From positions 1-49,408 of the forward strand of contig JAISZX010000037.1 in assembly GCA_031284365.1 (NCBI GenBank): a stretch of 49,408 bases of DNA, read 5' to 3'. Both the position numbers and the translations under genes were made by a program. This document shows, piece after piece, positions 45,681 to 49,408 of the stretch (positions are counted from its first letter, which is position 1; the number at the start of each line of letters is the position of its first letter). The stretch is from Holosporaceae bacterium. GTDB taxonomy: Bacteria; Pseudomonadota; Alphaproteobacteria; UBA3830. Under the pieces are notes generated by a model. The model saw nothing but the letters and a program-made list of their open reading frames with translations, did not search any database and was not told the DNA's origin.

Positions 45681-46210
45681 TAGACCAGATTTTGTCGATT
45701 TAGAGTTTCAGTGAGGTTTATCTGAGCATAGATAAAACTTTCAACTCTACAAGCGCCTTCATGATACAACCCACTAAAAGCAATTTTTAAAAATTCATCA
45801 AACTTTTCATTGTCTGAAAACACTCTATCTCATTTCTTTCGTGTAAGAAAAGTACTACTAACGGGATTGCAGCAATCACCAAAAACGGCTATTTCAATCG
45901 AAAAATGTAAAGAACGCAAACCGCCATCAGATTGCGTTTTTAACGTTGTTTTTGCGTTATCTCCATGCATGAGTCTTACGTAGTGATTGCGAATATCACT
46001 GTACTTGCCTGATTTTTCTATAAAAGTAACGATACCTTCCTGAGAAGAGCAACCAATCTTATTTGATATATTTCTTATGTGAACGCTTACAGTGTAGGGC
46101 GATATGTTAAGCAGAGAGGCAGAAGACTTCGTCGATCTTCCGTTCATAATGCACGCTATAACATCAATCTCTCTATTCGTAAACTCTACTTCACTAATAG
46201 AAGTCTCCAT
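45680..46210 (-). pseudogene. LuxR-type HTH regulator, broken (possible TPR tail)
   Basis: Residues 9-66 are a LuxR/GerE helix-turn-helix: FTNREIDVIACIMNGRSTK, then SASLLNISPYTVSVHIRNISNKI. Unusually the HTH is at the N-terminus with no receiver before it. The intact frame (46210 down to 45830) stops after 126 residues. Another minus-strand frame from 45823 to 45680 then reads sensibly (KFDEFLKIAFSGLYHEG and so on), with a weak tetratricopeptide look, before it meets the IS remnant. I infer a longer HTH-plus-repeat protein broken by a frameshift and IS decay. The short HTH protein may still be made. Confidence 0.6.
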
Positions 46211-46343
46211 TTTTCACCGTACAGTTAAATACTCTAACACAACCAGTGATTGTAATATACACAAGGAAAAACGTTAAATCAAGCCAATTTCGTACCGCCA
46301 TATGAACTCAAACAGAATCGCTTCCTATAGATGATGACGTGTA

Positions 46344-48206
46344 TTACACAACTGGTGGTTGACACATCTCTCGAATTTTTGCGATTGCTTCGTCTGTCGG
46401 CATAGTCTTCTGATTACCATTGGGATATCTAAGAGTTAAATTATCCTGTTTTTCCTCTTCAGCGCCGATAACAACAATGATTGGAGTTTTATCAATAACG
46501 TGTGCTCTTATTTTGTACGAAATTTTCTCCGACCTTGTATCCAACTCAGTTCTTAATCCAAGTTGATCAAGTTTCCGAAAAATTTCCATTGCGTGATTAT
46601 CCAAATCGTTTGTAATAGTCGCAACAATTACTTGCACTGGGCTGAGCCACATCGGAACTCGTCCGGCGTAATGTTCAAGCAAAATTCCGATAAATCGCTC
46701 AAGAGATCCAAGAATAGCCCTATGCAACATTATAGGATGATGCTTCTGTCCGTCTTCTCCTGTGTACCACGCTCCAAGTTTTTCTGGTAGTTGGAAATCG
46801 ACCTGCAGAGTGCCACATTGCCATTCGCGACCAATCTTATCTTTTAGCACAAATTCTAATTTTGGACCATAGAAGGCTCCCTCTCCTTTATTCAATGTAA
46901 AATCTAGCCCAGACTCAATAGTCGCTTTTTTGAGAAGATCCTCTGCGAGATCCCAAACCTCATCAGACCCTGTTCTCTTCTCGGGACGGTCCGAAAATTT
47001 CACGCTAAATGTGTCAAAACCGAGATCCTTGTAGACTTTGGCTAGTAACAAGCAGAATTTTTTTGTTTCCGAGTTGATTTGCTCCAACGTACAGAAAATG
47101 TGAGCATCATCTTGTGTAAATCCGCGGACCCTCATAGCACCGTACAGAGCGCCAGACGGCTCATTTCTGTGACAGCAGCCAAATTCTGCAATACGAATTG
47201 GCAAATCCCTGTAGCTTTTCACTCCCTGCTTGAAAATTTGCACAGCCCCAGGACAATTCATTGGTTTAATGGCCAAAATTCGCCCATCTGACTCGGCGAT
47301 AAACATATGTTCACGGTATTTCTCCCAATGGCCAGACGCTTCCCAGAGTGAACGGTCAATCATCTGAGGAGTGCATACTTCTACGTATCCATCTTTATGA
47401 ATACATTGCTTTATGTAATCTTTTAGGATGTTATACATTGTCCATCCCTTTGGATGCCAAAAAATACACCCGGGAGATTCTTCTTGCATGTGAAAAAGAT
47501 CCATCTCTTTTGCTATTCGTCGATGATCTCTCCTTTCGGCTTCCGCAAGATTTAATAAATACCTATCCAAATCTTCTTTTGTAAACCAAGATGTTGCATA
47601 AATTCTTTGCAACATGTTTCTCTTTGAGTCTCCACGCCAGTAAGCTCCGGCTATTTTCATTAATTTAAAGTATGGAGATACTTTCCCGGTTTTTGAAAGG
47701 TGTGGACCGCGGCACAAATCTACGAAAGTATCACCATGCCAATAAACAGAAACATTCTCTACGTTAAGATCTTGAATCAATTCAGCTTTGAAAGGTTCCT
47801 CGCAATCTGTGAACATTTCGATAGCGTCATCCTTCGACATTATCTCACGTGTAATCGTATAATTTCTCTTAATAATTTCCCTCATTTTCTTTTCGATTTT
47901 ATCGAAAAGTTCCGGAGTTATTTGGTGATCACAGGAAATATCGTAGTAAAATCCGTTATCTATCACTGGTCCAATTGCTATTTTTGCGTTCGGCCAGAGC
48001 TCTTTTAACGCATGAGCCATAACATGTGAAGTGGTATGTCTCATAATTCCGAGAGCTAATGGGTGCTCTTCTGTGACGAACTCTACAACCGCATCTTCTG
48101 AAACAATTGCGGAAAGATCAAGCGCAACTCCATCCACAACCATTGCAATGGCTTTTTTTACGCCATTGTGCTTCATTAAATCGAATCCTGAAATTTTACT
48201 GCTCAT
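46344..48206 (-). CDS. thrS: Threonyl-tRNA synthetase
   Basis: Class II synthetase for tRNA-Thr. In order: a shortened TGS domain (1-45), the editing domain with HTTSHVMAHALKELWP and FVDLCRGPHL, the catalytic core with MNCPGAVQIF, RNEPSGALYGAMRVRGFTQ, WQCGTLQVDFQLPE and an anticodon-binding domain at the end. The ATG at 48206 has CGGAG seven to eight bases upstream; an ATG eight codons earlier has none and follows an in-frame TAG closely. Length 620 aa is about 20 short of usual: the first strand of TGS, normally near ITLPDGS, is absent. Confidence 0.96.
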   Translation of the reverse strand: MSSKISGFDLMKHNGVKKAIAMVVDGVALDLSAIVSEDAVVEFVTEEHPLALGIMRHTTSHVMAHALKELWPNAKIAIGPVIDNGFYYDISCDHQITPELFDKIEKKMREIIKRNYTITREIMSKDDAIEMFTDCEEPFKAELIQDLNVENVSVYWHGDTFVDLCRGPHLSKTGKVSPYFKLMKIAGAYWRGDSKRNMLQRIYATSWFTKEDLDRYLLNLAEAERRDHRRIAKEMDLFHMQEESPGCIFWHPKGWTMYNILKDYIKQCIHKDGYVEVCTPQMIDRSLWEASGHWEKYREHMFIAESDGRILAIKPMNCPGAVQIFKQGVKSYRDLPIRIAEFGCCHRNEPSGALYGAMRVRGFTQDDAHIFCTLEQINSETKKFCLLLAKVYKDLGFDTFSVKFSDRPEKRTGSDEVWDLAEDLLKKATIESGLDFTLNKGEGAFYGPKLEFVLKDKIGREWQCGTLQVDFQLPEKLGAWYTGEDGQKHHPIMLHRAILGSLERFIGILLEHYAGRVPMWLSPVQVIVATITNDLDNHAMEIFRKLDQLGLRTELDTRSEKISYKIRAHVIDKTPIIVVIGAEEEKQDNLTLRYPNGNQKTMPTDEAIAKIREMCQPPVV

Positions 48207-48215
48207 TGTAATACT

Positions 48216-48589
48216 CCGAAGTACGACCATATTCTATAATTATTTTTCGAAATTTACTACCCACTGAATTCAAAAAAGCTGGACATTTCAGTCGTGGTAA
48301 CGTTATATGCGATGGCAAGCATCTCAAATATAAGCTTTGCAGAGAAACCATTGAAAGTTGTTTATTTGCATTGCGATCACAATTTATAAAATCGTCTAGT
48401 GATCTTAGACGCATTGTTTTGGTATTTGCTAAAAAACTAGCACCAATTCCATTAAAAAACATTTTTTCTCCTAATTTAAATAATATTTTTTTAAAACGAC
48501 GCGATCTACGCCGTTTAACTGATCTTTTCAATCTTTGGACATCTTACAACAATTCTATTGAAAAGTCAAGATTTTTTATTTTTCAATAA
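48216..48589 (+). pseudogene. Open frame without a proper start, unknown
   Basis: A plus-strand frame is open from 48216 to the TAA at 48587-48589 (about 124 codons). It reads like protein (FKKAGHFSRGN, KYKLCRETIESCLFALRSQF, RRIVLVFAKKLAP), but has no ATG or GTG; only a TTG at 48371 could start a 72-residue part. The opposite strand also has a 111-codon basic frame over much of it, overlapping the thrS start. I cannot name either. It may be a gene remnant. Confidence 0.3.
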
Positions 48590-48670
48590 AAACAATAAAA
48601 TCAACGCATTAACCGCATCGCTTTGTTTCTTTATTGAATCTGTCGTAAAAATTAATCCTAAAAAAAGCTA

Positions 48671-48747
48671 TGGTAGCGGGAGAGGGAATTGAACCCCCGA
48701 CACGCGGATTATGATTCCGCTGCTCTAACCAACTGAGCTACCCCGCC
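48671..48747 (-). tRNA. tRNA-Met (elongator, CAU)
   Basis: The reverse complement folds as a 77-base cloverleaf with encoded CCA. Acceptor GGCGGGG with TCCCGCT (two G-U pairs), anticodon stem GCGGA/TCCGC with loop ATCATAA giving CAU, T-arm GGGGG-TTCAATT-CCCTC. The paired acceptor end and the anticodon stem exclude initiator tRNA, and the sequence resembles alphaproteobacterial elongator Met. Confidence 0.92.
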
Positions 48748-48921
48748 ATACCTTTTGCGCATTATAACCTAAATAAATGATAAAGTGAACAATAAAAAAA
48801 TATTTGTGTAGGTTCAATCAGTTCACCAATCCAAGGGTAAAATGCGCCAATGGTACTGGCTAAGAATTGCATCTACTGTTTTATTAGAAATTGCTGAAAA
48901 TTTGGATTTCTAATTTTATTT

Positions 48922-49408
48922 TTTTTAGCTTTGCAGATTTGCGGGATCAGCTGCGCCGCATGGGTTACATGAACGAGGTTTTCACGTTCATAGATGCAAC
49001 CCACTTGATATCCAAAGGTCAACTATGGAAAGAAAGGGATGAACTTATCAAGAAGAATTACGAAAAAATGAACAACGATAATATATCTAAAGTTGCAGCA
49101 GATGACGAGACACGCTTTGGTTGCAAAGGTGGCAACAAATTTTGGTTACAAGGAGCACGTCAGCGTTGATGCGCAATCCGGAATGATTAACAAAGTTGCA
49201 GTGAGCGATTTACGTGGACAAAGGTACTGTACCAATCCGGCGCGGACAGCTGCTGCAATCAAAGGTTGTCATCTTGCGGCCATAAAACGCAATGATATGA
49301 AGGGGAAAAATCATGATTTGGATCGCTGGATATCTGGTATTCGAGCTCCCTACGAGAAAATTTTCTCAAAAATCGAAAAACGAGTTCGCTACAAAGGAGT
49401 TGTAAAAA
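48922..49408 (+). pseudogene. IS5-family transposase, frameshifted and cut by the window end
   Basis: From about 48922 the frame reads FADLRDQLRRMGYMNEVFTF, IDATHLISKGQLWKERD and RFGCKGGNKFW, a close match to IS5-family DDE transposases (D in IDATHL). It stops at 49169, but the frame shifted by one continues FGYKEHVSVDAQSGMINKVAV, so a small deletion caused a frameshift near 49145. About 50 residues around the second Asp (TPANVTDA... region) are missing between INKVAVSD and LRGQRYC. The tail DMKGKNHDLDRW, then RAPYEKIFSKIEKRVRYKG, is typical and runs to 49408. The N-terminus is missing or unreadable. Non-functional. Confidence 0.85.

Overview
The window looks like chromosome of a low-GC, host-associated alphaproteobacterium. 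Gene order and protein families fit an intracellular lineage of the Holosporales/Rickettsiales kind, but this is inference without a database search. The core run rpsB-tsf-pyrH-frr-uppS-cdsA-rseP-bamA-skp-lpxD-fabZ-lpxA-lpxI/lpxB (29741 down to 17099, minus strand) is the classic alphaproteobacterial order. It lacks dxr, which usually sits between cdsA and rseP, and lpxI and lpxB are fused into one gene. A PopZ-family pole organiser (DUF2497) also points to Alphaproteobacteria. Coding density is high, most neighbours overlap by 1-30 bases, and the few gaps hold tRNAs or decayed insertion sequences.

Layout. 1-1223: an orphan secreted protein, a decayed IS630-type remnant and tRNA-Ser(GCU). 1243-5023 (minus): a response-regulator/PP2C phosphatase and an RsbW-like kinase (a partner-switching pair), then radA and cvpA. 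5084-6642 (plus): dnaQ and a mevalonate-kinase-like GHMP kinase. 6629-15156 (minus): gltX, tolC, popZ and four consecutive M16-family genes, of which only the first transcribed keeps the zinc motif. 15214-17166 (plus): comEC, overlapping the tail of lpxI-lpxB. 17099-29741 (minus): the translation, phospholipid, outer-membrane and lipid A operon. 29945-32432: tRNA-Ile2(CAU), a secreted repeat protein of split charge, and a SPOR-domain membrane protein. 32534-38156 (plus): glmU-glmS-kdsD-dapE-rimI, covering amino sugar, KDO and lysine/DAP supply. 38204-45417 (plus): tssK-tssL-tssM-tssA, a partial type VI secretion cluster (baseplate, membrane complex and cap). 45422-49408: an IS630 remnant, a broken LuxR-type HTH gene, thrS, tRNA-Met and a broken IS5-family transposase running off the window.

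Together the genes describe a Gram-negative cell that still makes lipid A, peptidoglycan precursors and outer-membrane proteins, and has contact-dependent secretion (T6SS) and TolC export. It also shows genome erosion: dead IS copies, a truncated regulator, a missing dxr and a shortened ThrS TGS domain. The points most worth a second look are the one-active-plus-three-inactive M16 cluster, the duplicated PopZ C-terminal helix, the LpxI-LpxB fusion, and the mevalonate-kinase-like gene in a genome whose dxr slot is empty.
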